Made by a program: the position numbers and the translations under genes. DNA of 64,000 nt, taken from positions 1,341,206 to 1,405,205 of the forward strand of contig JACTAT010000056.1 in NCBI GenBank assembly GCA_014526335.1, written 5' to 3'. Positions 21,934 to 32,294 of the stretch are shown here, one piece after another (the stretch's first letter is position 1; each line of letters starts with the position of its first letter). The notes below the pieces were generated by a model, which saw only the letters and a program-made list of their open reading frames with translations, was not told the DNA's origin and did no database searches. Source of the stretch: Chrysaora quinquecirrha. Taxonomy: Eukaryota > Cnidaria > Scyphozoa > Semaeostomeae > Pelagiidae.

Positions 21934-24900
21934 TTATTTCCAATTCCACCTCCTTCTACCATTGCTCGGCGTTCCACCAATGTACATACGTGTTCCAGGA
22001 GGTCTTACCGATCTTATTGGGTCATTTGCATTTCTTGTTTCATCTAAAAAACAGCAAAATAAAAATCAACACAACGCCAAGCTCAAGCCCCCCCCTCCCG
22101 GTGTAGCCGGTGGAACACCAACATGCATTCTACAAACCGGATTCTCCACCATTTGTAGCCGGGATCGTTCGTAGCAGAAGGATCTTTAGCTGCTGCTTGA
22201 GTTTTACGTGCACGCAGAGAACACACGGAGTCAGACGACATTTGAGAGACGATTCTGTATCATGTCTGATCAACTCACTTTACACATACTTCGTACTGAC
22301 TGCGTACTGACTGCGTACTGACTACTTTTTTACAGAGATTCTAAGTTATAGTATGTACAAGTCACATGATCTATTGCGCAGTTAGAAATTATACATGCAA
22401 CTATGTTCTAACAGAAAGTTCTAGTTATTATGACGTACAATTACTTACGTAAATGGATATAAGGTATAGGAGGATCCTAACGTGCAAGAAGACATACGTT
22501 ACATTTACATGAAGTAGCTGTTCCTCTGCTTCCGACGGCCTAATTCACAGGCCTCTCTGCTTCCGACGGCCTAATTCACAAACTTTGACATGCCTTAAGG
22601 CAGAATTTCTTAAAACGAAGTACATTAAAAAATGATACAGTCGTGGGGTCTTTACTAAGGGTAAGCAACTTGGAATACTTAAATTCATAAACACATACAT
22701 AAATTAGGGCGCATCTACACGAGCGCTTAAAACCTGACCATAACAGCGGGATAGCAATGGACCAATGCTGAATTCCTGTTTTACCGGCTTATATTTTCCA
22801 GGGACGTACAGCAGCAGGATACTTTAAATTGTAATCATTTGATGACAGCCTTCGTACTGTCTGCATTCGAGATTTTTGGTTTTCTATTTCATTATATTTT
22901 ATTTATGTTACAAAAATTGCACAAGGATTTAAGAAGACATTCAAAGTCCTTTATAAAAATGACTGCTTTAGAGTGTTTTTAGGTGACATGTTCATCGCCT
23001 TTCTGATTCGTCGTCGTTAGTATCGCCCTTCTGCTCCGTCAAATTTATTATGTTTGAAAAAAACTGAATTTTCAGCAAGATAAATATGAACATAGGAGAA
23101 ACAAAAACCCTTCAACAAACCCTTCAAACCTTCTGTAAAAGGAAATGAGAAAATAAACTACTAATTTCAGAATTTTTCATCCGTCATTTTGTTTTTCTGT
23201 ATTTGAATCCTTTGGAAATGCGTGAGATGTTTTGCTGCAGAGGGAAGTTTTAATCTTTGATGACAGCACAGATTATTTAAACAATGGACTGTACAAGGTT
23301 AAGCACCTCCAAGGGATGCTTAACTTGCCCAAGCGGCTTCTTTCATCCGTTCTCGAGAACGTTCTTGATAAAAAGTACCAAAATTGACCATCTACACGGC
23401 AACTGCAAGTGATAATTCGCCTAATCTCTAAAAGAATTTAAGAACGGCCGTTTTCAGCTCTCGTGTAGATGCGCCCTTAAATACATACCCTGACTGAGGT
23501 CTTCTTCGTAATCATCATAATCAGGTTCAAAATCCAGGCTTTCGTCGTCACTGTCGTCAACTGGACCATAGTCCCAGTAATCTCTTATCTCCTTCTTCTC
23601 TCCTTGCACGAAGTCTAAAATAATGCAATAATGCAGTCACAGAATACACTGGTTGGTTTCAATAAACTAAGGCCTTTCAGACTTATACCTATTACCCATT
23701 ACCTAATACCTATTACCTAATACCTAATACCTATTACCTATTATATTACCTATCATCTACAGTAATACCTAATACCTATAACCTAATATTGCGATAAACA
23801 TCTAGTAAGCAACAATTGCATACTAGTATGCCCGAAAATGTTCCGCTGTTTATCGCAATTTTGAAGTTTTGTACTACTCAAAAACTATTACCTATTACCT
23901 AATAGCTAATACCTATTACCTTCAAATAAAAAAATTCGATGCACAAGTCCTTGTAAGGAACTCCATGCTATTATTTTTTTTCGAAAATTAAGGAATTTTT
24001 AGGAACTATAAAGGTTCGGATGAAAAACAAGAATAAACTTTTTCAACAAGACTGTTTATACAATTAACTACCATGTATAACAACAACATATTTCAAATCG
24101 TACGCCCCAAAAACGCACCATTATGAGTTCTCTAATTTTTTGCCTTCTACATGTAGGTTCCTTATAAAGTGGTTCTTTATAAAACAACGTGTCGCATCAC
24201 CTCTCAAGTAGCGGGAAATTTAGGGGGTCTGGTAGCCAAACTAGCGCGCTGCCAAGGAGACCAAGTTCCTGTTACTGTGTGACAGTTTCTCGCATGAAAG
24301 ATGGATTCCCACTTATCGTTTTTCCGGTGGAAACGGGAACAGGAATGGGGACGGGCACGGAATCTTCAGCAACATTTAACTGGTCAAAGTCGTAATTTTT
24401 CTTCAACTTATAATGCCATATAAATTTCGATGATTGCAACCTCAGATCTCGCGTTAACCGAAATTTTAATTTGACGCGCTTGTAGAAAATCACATTTTGA
24501 TGGATTCTCCGTTTTTCTATCTGTTTTTGTCCCGTGAAAAACGGACAGAAAACTGTTCCCGTTCGAAAATTAGATGAGCAAGGTGCGCATTCTCTCGAAA
24601 TTATTTTCCCGTTCCCGTTGCCAAAAGTAGTGTATCTAGACTTGCTTCCCAAGTCCCAAACTTTTGCTCACATTGAATTGAATTGGCGTTGTTGTTGTTC
24701 GCTTCAGTCAGTTAGTTTGAGCGTCCAGCAATTCAATGCATAACTACGACTCATGTAGTAAGTCTATAGTGTCTGAGTCATTGAACTAAGTCTATAGTCC
24801 ATAAGTCAGTCACTCACTGATCTCTGGTCAAAGTCAATAGATAGTCCATTAGGAACGAGCAGAGATAGTAACAAGTGACAGAAATAATGAGGTTTGGTGG

Positions 24901-27324
24901 TAAAGCTGATGGAGGCGGGGACCCGCCCAACGGCGGGACCGCAGTAGAAGAAGTAGATAAGTTGCCAAAAGGACAAGTGGGAAATCCCCACTCTACCTAT
25001 GCTTTAGCTTCCCACAGATTGTCCACATTAATCTGATCTGATACATTCTCGATACCTGGGTACACGTATTAAAATACACGCATTTTTTTATAAGGAAGTT
25101 CGGCTCAGGGTCAGTACTGAAAATTCCTTAACTGATGGTGAAAATTGAGTACTCAATATTCCTTAGCAATTCCTTAACTTCTTACTTTGTGCGCTTTGTG
25201 ATTCTTAAAAACAACCAATGGTCAAGGAAATATAGGTCATAAAGGTTTCAGAAGACGAGTAGAAATGAATACTGATTGAAAACCATTGGCGATAAGTATT
25301 GCTTGCTCTGTTAATTCAAAACTTCCGTTTTTAATCGAAATACTAAGTTAAAGACTGCCATTCGGTTTTTGTTCGAATGAAAGGAATTAGCTCATTCATT
25401 GCAACTGGCGCGGCAGTAGGTCGAAATTGAGTGAGCATCCTTTGAGTTGAATTGAAGTGCCAACTCATTATGCCTTTCCGGGCGATATCACGTCTGAAAT
25501 CACCATTTTGTTATCCATAAAAGGAGAACGAGAAACAGGGCGGAGAATGGAATGGGGAGTGGAATTTGGAATGTTTGGCATTAGAACTAGGAGCAAGAAT
25601 ACAAGATAGGAATAGAGCGAAAACCTTTCAGTTTCATGTAATATATAGTATTATGAAAACAACTTTGAGGAAAAGTAATGACAAGGTATGTTTTAAGTTA
25701 GGCAAAAACCATGTGAAATCAAATATATCCTATAGCTGTATATTCCTGTTAAAATCTGCTATTGTTAGAATATTTCTAGAAGAGTAAAATTATTAATATA
25801 AGTCGTATTCATTAGGTTAGTTTTATTATATTTTCCAATGTCATTTCTTCCAACCACCCCATCTCCTTCTGCTATTTCCTGGTGGGAGGTAATATTTCAT
25901 CATGAAAGACTCCGCTAGCGAATAATCGCTATAATCGCTACTGTGGTGGATAATCACTACTGTGGTGGTACTATTTGCGTACTGTGGTGGTAGTTTCTGC
26001 GTACTGTGGTGGATAATCACTACTTGTGGTGGTTTACTATGCTTGCGGTGGTGGCAGTTTTGGTGTACTGTGGTGGATAACCACTACTTGTGGTGGTTTA
26101 CTATGCTTGCGGTGGTGGCAGTTTTGGTGTACTGCGGTGGATAATAACTACTTGTGATGGGTTACTATGCTTGCGGTGGTGGCAGTTTTGACGTACTGTG
26201 GTGGATTTTATGGTTTTTTCTTGCTTGATCTATAGAGTTTTGCTATGATTTCGTATTCACCACATAAAGCATTATAACCCACCACAAGTAGTGATTATCC
26301 ACCACAGTACGCAAAAACTACCACCACAGTACGCAAATAGTACAACCACAGTAGTGATTATCCACCACAGTACGCCAAAACTGCCACCACCGCATGCATA
26401 GTAACCAACCACAAGTAGTGAAATTAAAGGTACCCATTAGCCATGTTTGAAGAATGAGATCAGCTAAGATCAGCCTGAGATAAGCGTAAACATTGCAGCT
26501 TGCAGTGTGGATAAATCTCCACAATTGTTCCCTGTGATTCTAGCTGTTTCAGGCTTTGTTCCTGCTTTCCCCGCAATCGTCATTGATCCCCATTTAGTTT
26601 CAATTTGCTCTCGCTTGTTTGCGGTAATTTCCTTTTTTCTGAGTTGTTCATCCATCTTCTTCAGTGATTCCCTGTTTGTTCCACCTTGTCACCTCTCGTT
26701 CTCATTTATTCCCACCGATTTCTACTTTGTCCCTTTTGTTCCTCCGATTCCAAGTTATTCCACTTTGTTTCAGCATGCCTACAATGGTTCCATTCAGTTC
26801 AGTTTATTCCCACTCATTCCACGAGTTCCCAGCTTTTCTGTTTGTTCCAGATTTTAACGCATGCTGGCTAATGGTTTCCTAATGAGTTTGTTGTTCAAAC
26901 TCATGCCAAATTTCGAAGACTCGGAACAACCTCTTCCATTGTTTTGATTGTATGCATTTGAATTGCAATAAAAATAATTAATCATCTCAATGATTGTTTA
27001 AATTGTGTGCACAGAGAATAGAAATTCCGATCTTATTGTTACAACATTCCTGATTCCTATCTATCTATCTATCTATCTTATCTAGGTAGGTATATTTCTT
27101 CCGGTTTGCAGAAAACCCCTACATAATGTTTGAATTCTTCAAACATAAAAAGTCAGATTCCTTAGTAGTCTCCGGTCCAGTACTAGAAATTCCTTAAGTT
27201 TTTGCCAGCCCGAGTACTACCTTCCTTATAAAGCACTTCCTTATAAAAAATGCGTGTATTAAAAAGTAATACCTCCAGTTCCAACCAAAAACAGAGCTGC
27301 CAATAGTTTCACGACAGTCTTCAT
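21934..27324 (-). CDS. Secreted cationic-peptide precursor 3, contig A copy
   Basis: Exons 27273-27324 (signal peptide MKTVVKLLAALFLVGTG), 23489-23614 (acidic, begins DFVQGEKKEIRDYWDYG, later LDFEPDYDDYEEDL) and 21934-22043 (basic tail). Both introns are phase 1, and the predicted length is 95 residues. The tail includes RSVRPPGTRMYIGGTPSNG and ends RRRWNWK before TAA. Sharing the D-x-VQG start of exon 2 with genes 4 and 5 puts it in that subfamily. Intron 1 (3.6 kb) holds a MITE, a duplicated exon-3 fragment of gene 4 and a foldback element. Intron 2 holds a 772-bp inverted-repeat element only 12 bp from the exon 2 donor. B copy: 55493-58690, with N-to-H and A-to-V differences in the tail and one in the signal. 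Confidence 0.85.
22706..23477. mobile_element. Inverted-repeat element AGGGCGCATCTACACGAG, contig A only
   Basis: 772 bp bounded by AGGGCGCATCTACACGAG and its complement. It is absent from contig B (site near 55810). The target duplication is unclear (possibly TAAAT). The interior is non-coding. It ends 12 bp from the splice donor of peptide gene 3 exon 2. Confidence 0.7.
25841..25900 (-). pseudogene. Exon-3 fragment of a gene-4-like peptide precursor
   Basis: On the minus strand it reads MKYYLPPGNSRRRWGGWKK followed by TGA, then is truncated upstream and joined to foldback sequence. The ending matches the contig B gene 4 exon 3 (59501-59634) better than A's own gene 4 exon 3, so it is a displaced duplicate inside intron 1 of gene 3. 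No acceptor remains. Confidence 0.8.
25914..26425. mobile_element. Foldback element, GTGGTGG family, truncated copy
   Basis: The left arm repeats TACTGTGGTGGATAATCACT and the right arm carries the complement, around a loop containing GCTTGATCTATAGAGTTTTG. The outer ends are damaged compared with 28384-28935. It has a repetitive open frame but no real gene. Confidence 0.8.
26426..27147. other. TTCC-rich unique sequence, contig A only
   Basis: About 700 bp of degenerate TTCC/TGTTCC words, with a TATC run at about 27055-27085, absent from B. Open frames through 26507-26882 overlap each other in two phases and look compositional. No gene is called. Confidence 0.5.
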
Positions 27325-27670
27325 CTTTGTGGAGTACAAACTGAGAATTGTTCAGGCCTTCTTTCTGCGTTCTGCCGGTTGTTGCATAACAAAACACAAC
27401 GGCTGTCGTTATGATTGCAATTAATCGAATTTTTTGTTTTGTTTTGTTGCCATCCCACTCACCACCACCATTTCCCAACTTTGTCATTTGTTTTTGCCTA
27501 ATTCTCTCTGGGATTGGCTAGAATTGGCTAATCTCCATGCTGATTGGCCACTTTGAATAACTGCCATTCGGTTTTTGTTCGAATGAAAGGAATTAGCTCA
27601 TTCATTGCAACTGGCGCGGCAGCAGGTCGAAATTGAGTGAGCATCCTTTGGGATTGAATTGAAGTGCCAA

Positions 27671-27750
27671 CTCATTATGCCTTTCCGGGCGATATCACGT
27701 CTGAAATCACCATTTTGTTATCCATAAAAGGGAGAACGAGGAACGGGGCG
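27671..27750. promoter_or_regulatory. Conserved block upstream of peptide gene 3
   Basis: The sequence from CATTATGCC through ATTTTGTTATCCATAAAAGG is alignable to 31139-31225 upstream of peptide gene 4, 280-400 bp from the start codons. It is the only upstream block I can see shared by paralogues. The TATA-like CATAAAAG is on the plus strand, so divergent transcription is possible. Further copies are at 25460-25530 and about 59120-59190. Confidence 0.4.
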
Positions 27751-28047
27751 GGGAATGGAATGAGGAGTGGAATTTGGAATGATTTTGGCATTAGAACTAG
27801 GAACAAGAATATAAGACAGGAATAGAACGAAAACCTTTAAGAGTCATGTAGTATATTATGAAAGCAATTTTGATGAAATATAATGATGAGATATGTTTTA
27901 AGTTAGGCAAAAAACCATGTGAAATCGAAATATATACTATAGCTTTATATTAATGTAAAAAACTGCTAGTTTTAGAATATTTCTAAAAGAGTAAAATTAT
28001 TAATATAAGCCGTATTCATTAGGTTAGTTTTATTATATTTTCCAATG

Positions 28048-30916
28048 TCATTTCTTCCAACCACCCCATCTCCTTCTACCATTTCCTGGTCGGGTGTAAA
28101 TTTTCATAGCACTCCTGCTATTACCAAGAATTTTACGCATTCCTGGGTCTTCAAGCTCATCCTCGTCTAAGAAATAATATCAATGATAATAAGAAGGTCT
28201 AAATATGAGTTTCTTTCTAATTTAACGTTCCATCTTGAGAAGTTCACATAAGATTCAATTCATATTTCAGAAAAATTCCATACAGTAAGTCAGCATTTTC
28301 TACGACCATGAACTTGGTAACTTATGATATGAATGAGAACAGGGAAGGTACACACAGCATGAAAGACTCCGCTCTTACGAAATATCACGCTAGCGAATCT
28401 TAATCGCTACTGTGGTGGATAATCACTACTGTGGTGGTACTATTTGCGTACTGTTGTGGTAGTTTCTGCGTACTGTGGTGGATAATCACTACTTGTGGTG
28501 GTTTACTATGCTTGCGGTGGTGGCAGTTTTGGCGTACTGTGGTGGATAATCACTACTTGTGGTGGGTTACTATGCTTGCGGTGGTGGCAGTTTTGGCGTA
28601 CTGTGGTGGATTTTGTGGTTTTTTCTTGCTTGATCTATAGAGTTTTGCTATGATTTCGTATTCACCACATAAAGCATTATAACCCACCACAAGTAGTGAT
28701 TATCCACCACAGTACGCAAAAACTACCACCACAGTACGCAAATAGTACCACCACAGTAGTGATTATCCACCACAGTACGCCAAAACTGCCACCACCGCAA
28801 GCATAGTAACCAACCACAAGTAGTGATTATCTACCACAGTACGCAGAAACTACCACCACAGTACGCAAATAGTACCACTACAGTAGTGATTATCCACCAC
28901 AGTAGTGATTATAGATTCGCTAGCGTGAATATGTACTGTAAAAACTTCTTCTTAAACACTCTATTTACAATTACTGACATTACATGGACTACACATCTTT
29001 ACCCTGCGCATCTTGGTTAGTTACACTATTCTATCAGAACTGTGTGTTGCTCCTCTAGGCAACTTGAACTCAAACCTCTAACGAATCATCTTAGCCGCTC
29101 CCTGGCCGAAGCCAGAGAGCAGCCCTACTTTGAACTGCAATACGAACTAACGATTGACGGAGGATACCCGGGGGGGGGGGGGTAACTCCCATATGTATGG
29201 GTACGGGATGTGCCATTTTTTGAGGTTCCTTTTAGGGTGGAAAATAAATTTTGGGGTATCAAATTTGCTAAATTTACAAACTTGGGATATCATTTTGCTA
29301 AGATGATCAATTTTGACAATAACTGCCAAATAAATTTCAGCTTTATAACTCTAAAACAGACTTTTTGAGTATTTCTATGTACTATATTCATATTTCTTTT
29401 TGAACTTTGGGGTATACTTTTTAGAATTTTCATAAATTTTGGGGTCAACTTTTTATTACGAAAATGGCACACCCCCGCCACTGATCTATTGAAGTTACCC
29501 CCCCCCGGGGGGAGGATAACAGCCGATAACTTAAGGATAACTAACCTAGAGAAGGCGTAACTCGCTATTTTATTACTCACCGAGCAGATTTGCATCACGT
29601 GGTGCTTGCATAGCACCTATAAACTTCCTGTCAACCTTATTTCGCTTTATTTGGCGTAATCATTGTGCCAACATTTTTACTAGTGATTTTACTTGGGCAA
29701 ATAACTTCACAACAACTTCAAAACATACCTTCGTTTTCTTCTTTTCTGTAATCATCATCATAATCATCATAATTCGGATCAAAATCTGCGCTGTCATCTT
29801 CTCCATCTTCAGCCCGACCGGCCGGACCAAATTCCGAGTAATCTGGTATCTTCCCTCCTTGCACCATGTCTGTTAAAAATCAAATGTTTGTGAAGCTATT
29901 CCTCTCTTTTTTACATTGCAGTTTTATAAAAAACTGCATTCATCAAGAATTAAGAATTTCATTCACAGCTTTTTCAAGAAACTCGTTGCCTTGCCTGATT
30001 TACTAGGTTGTTTTGATATTGATTTTTGGAACTGGTAACGAGCTTGTTGTTATAGTGACCAAACTTCAAGATAGATTTCTTCTATCTTCAGATTTTTGAA
30101 AGTTCACGAAAAAAGTACGAAAGTTCTCGGTTCTTGCTTCAATCGGTTTCTATGGTTTCCTTGTTTCTATCTTACATACACGCTTTTTTAAGGAACCACT
30201 TTATAAGGAAACTACATGTAGAAGGCCCGAAAATTTAAAGAACTTATACTACTAAAGAGAAAATCAATAAGGAACTTTTCAATGTTCAATACTTTTATCA
30301 CTGCAAATAATCAAGAATTAGAAAGCCCGTTCCATTCATTTGCAGTCGAAAATCACATAAATTGTACTTTGCGCATGTATCAAATGTTTCCTTGAGCAGT
30401 TTCGAGCTTTGCTTACATGCAAATGTCTCTGTACGTAGTCATTAAACTGTATGTGCAGTTAAAAAAATAAGGAACTATTAAAGAACTTTTGGAACTACAA
30501 TCGTCCCAAAAGAGGTCAAAAAATAAGGAACTTTAAGAACTAGGCCATGAGCTAGGTTCTTTAAAAAAAAGCGTGTACATACGCTGGGAACCAGAGCCTC
30601 AAATGGCCAAGGGAGTGGAAATTGAGAAACGAAGAAACGTTAGAGTCGACACATTTTTGATTAAGATTTCGTATTGAGGTCAGCAATTGAAGCAAGAGAT
30701 GCAAGAAGCCTGTGCTTTTTTCTTAGTTTGTTCTAAAATTTTGACCAAATCCAGGCTCATGTTCTTTAAAAATCAAGTGTCCTCATTTTGAACTGTCATT
30801 TTATACGACTTTACACATTGTATCCAAAAATCATAGCATAGAGTTATTGCAAAAAGCAGTACAATACCTGAAGTTCCCGCAAATAAAAGAACGGCTAAAA
30901 CCACAAGAGTTTTCAT
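28048..30916 (-). CDS. Secreted cationic-peptide precursor 4, contig A copy
   Basis: Exons 30868-30916 (signal peptide MKTLVVLAVLLFAGTS), 29729-29869 (acidic, begins DMVQGGKIPDYSEFG, with DFDPNYDDYDDDY) and 28048-28166 (tail). Introns are phase 1, and the predicted length is 102 residues. The tail begins DEDELEDPG and ends MKIYTRPGNGRRRWGGWKK before TGA. No Gly stands just before the final lysines, so amidation is not predicted here. Intron 2 contains a foldback element and a GC-palindromic repeat; intron 1 contains a TA-flanked MITE (30179-30575). B copy 59501-62350 has identical exon 1 but a clearly different exon 3, as if exchanged or duplicated. Confidence 0.87.
28384..28935. mobile_element. 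Foldback element, GTGGTGG family, complete copy (A)
   Basis: Bounded by CACGCTAGCGAATCT and its complement. Long arms of GTGGTGGATAATCACTAC repeats face each other around a roughly 70-base loop. The matching B copy is at about 59821-60364. No transposase is present. It lies in intron 2 of peptide gene 4. Confidence 0.8.
29168..29516. repeat. Repeat with CCGGGGG ends (A)
   Basis: Starts CCGGGGGGG followed by TAACTCCCATATGTATGG and ends in TTACCCCCCCCCGGGGGG. Also at 60603-60947 in B. A related repeat with CCGGGGG-like ends is at 32590-32993. Confidence 0.6.
30179..30575. mobile_element. MITE with CACGCTTTTTTAAGGAAC ends (A)
   Basis: Terminal inverted repeats flanked by TA, in intron 1 of peptide gene 4. 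The orthologous copy is at 61609-62007. Related in style to the CACGCATTTTTT family. Confidence 0.65.
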
Positions 30917-32294
30917 CTTCAGCATTTTATTTCTTGTTGAGCCAAGCGGCCTTTTACTTTTTCCTTATTTTCCGAGGAAGAATCGAGGAGTGACTGGCGT
31001 TGGCCTGGTTTTCGATAAATAAACAACTGCCTTTCTCTGCCACCCTCCGAATGCATTTTAAAGCTGTGATTAAAACTCATTGTGATATATTCAAAGGAGG
31101 AACAGAAAAAATAACGAATCAAAGAAGGCCTCTTGCGTGTCATTATGCTTTACAGTATCGGCAGCATCACCTCGCAATTCCAATTTTGTTATCTATAAAA
31201 GAGAGACCACGGAACTGGAATCGGAACGGAATTAGCCTCGGACTCCAGGGGAACGTTAAACTTTCAATGGTATACGCTCTTTTTGTAAGAAAAATTTTAT
31301 GAGGGCTCCAGCCTGGATTTGGGTGAAAAAATAGGAACCAGCTGAGGGCAAACTGAGGTCGGACTTTGTAAAAGCCTTGGAAAGCGGGCTTAATAGTGAA
31401 CTATTGGTTGTCGGGAAACCCGCGTACCTTTGCGCTGTCCCGCGGCTGCATGTTCATTGTTTATGCTTTGTTTTTAGCTTTTTAATATAATTATTTTACA
31501 CCTTTTTTATTTTACTCTGATATGATTGGCTAATTTGTAATGTTGTCATAGGGATTTTCTGTTTGTAATTTGTAGATTCGTCAGATTTTTGTGAGTTCTT
31601 GGAGATCGATGTAGAGATGAGATGTGTTTAATGAGATTAAATAATATTTACTGAGAAATTAGTGTACACTTCTAATTAGGAAAAAAAATAAGTGCGATAA
31701 ATGAAGATTATCAAATTGGTCAGACATTTGGAACTTGCTTTGTAAGAATAAGCAATGTTTTGCTAACAAGCAAAAATAAGATAAATTTGTGGTGCAATGC
31801 TTTTGGAATAGTCCAAACATTCTGCTTGACGCAAGAAAAGAATGTTTGAAAAGCAATGTTTTGTGACGTGGTCAAACAGTCAAACGTTTTGGTTGACAAG
31901 CAGTTTCGAATGTTTCACGATATGTTTGATCGTTTGGCTAGGGCTGAGACTATAAGGATAAGAACACCAGACCGAGTAAAAGAGAAAAAATTGTAACACA
32001 AATCTGCTGGGCTCTTCCTACATCAACTGAAGACGTAGAATCTCCTAAGGAACAGAACTATAGTTGAAAAATACTTCGCGATAAAAATTAAAAATGCAAG
32101 ACAATAAGCATTGTTAAGTTAATAAAAAACTATAAAAATTAGATGACACCACTTTATATTTATGTAAAAACTGTCTCTCTGGACTGTTTCTGAAAAAGCT
32201 GAAACTTTTTTATGCATTAGATTATTATATGCGTTAGATGACGGATTATATTAGTCTTTTGTGGATTTAGACTACTTATATGATTTTTCACATG
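30917..32294. other. Spacer between peptide genes 4 and 5
   Basis: Contains the conserved upstream block (31139-31225). Contig B follows this region to 63085, where it stops. No exon is seen otherwise. Confidence 0.5.
31139..31225. promoter_or_regulatory. Conserved block upstream of peptide gene 4
   Basis: Alignable with 27671-27750 (CATTATGC, then ATTTTGTTATCTATAAAAG). Identical in B near 62573-62660. Probable proximal promoter of gene 4 or of a divergent transcript. Confidence 0.4.

Larger units (their letters stand above)
25077..27256. mobile_element. TA-flanked MITE split by a 1.8-kb insertion (contig A)
   Basis: The ends CACGCATTTTTTTATAAGGA and the complement match the intact B element at 58267-58622. 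In A it is interrupted at 25354 and resumes near 27148. The inserted part has 25355-25900 (a copy of about 27561-28105), a foldback segment (about 25914-26425) and about 700 bp of TTCC-rich sequence not found in B. Confidence 0.7.

Noticed and set aside
25652..25686. Plus-strand ATG followed by a GTATGT donor (MKTTLRKSNDK), a possible divergent gene start
   Set aside because: Present at 59310 as well, but the 27853 copy has lost the donor and start context. No hydrophobic signal or downstream exon was found.
25962..26144. Repetitive Trp/Cys-rich frame (also 28431-28640, 59868-60077) resembling a secreted repeat protein
   Set aside because: Coincides with the GTGGTGG arms of a foldback element and exists in every copy of that element. 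No signal or splice context.
26507..26882. Three overlapping frames in TTCC-rich DNA, hydrophobic in composition
   Set aside because: Composition-driven, open in more than one phase, absent from contig B.
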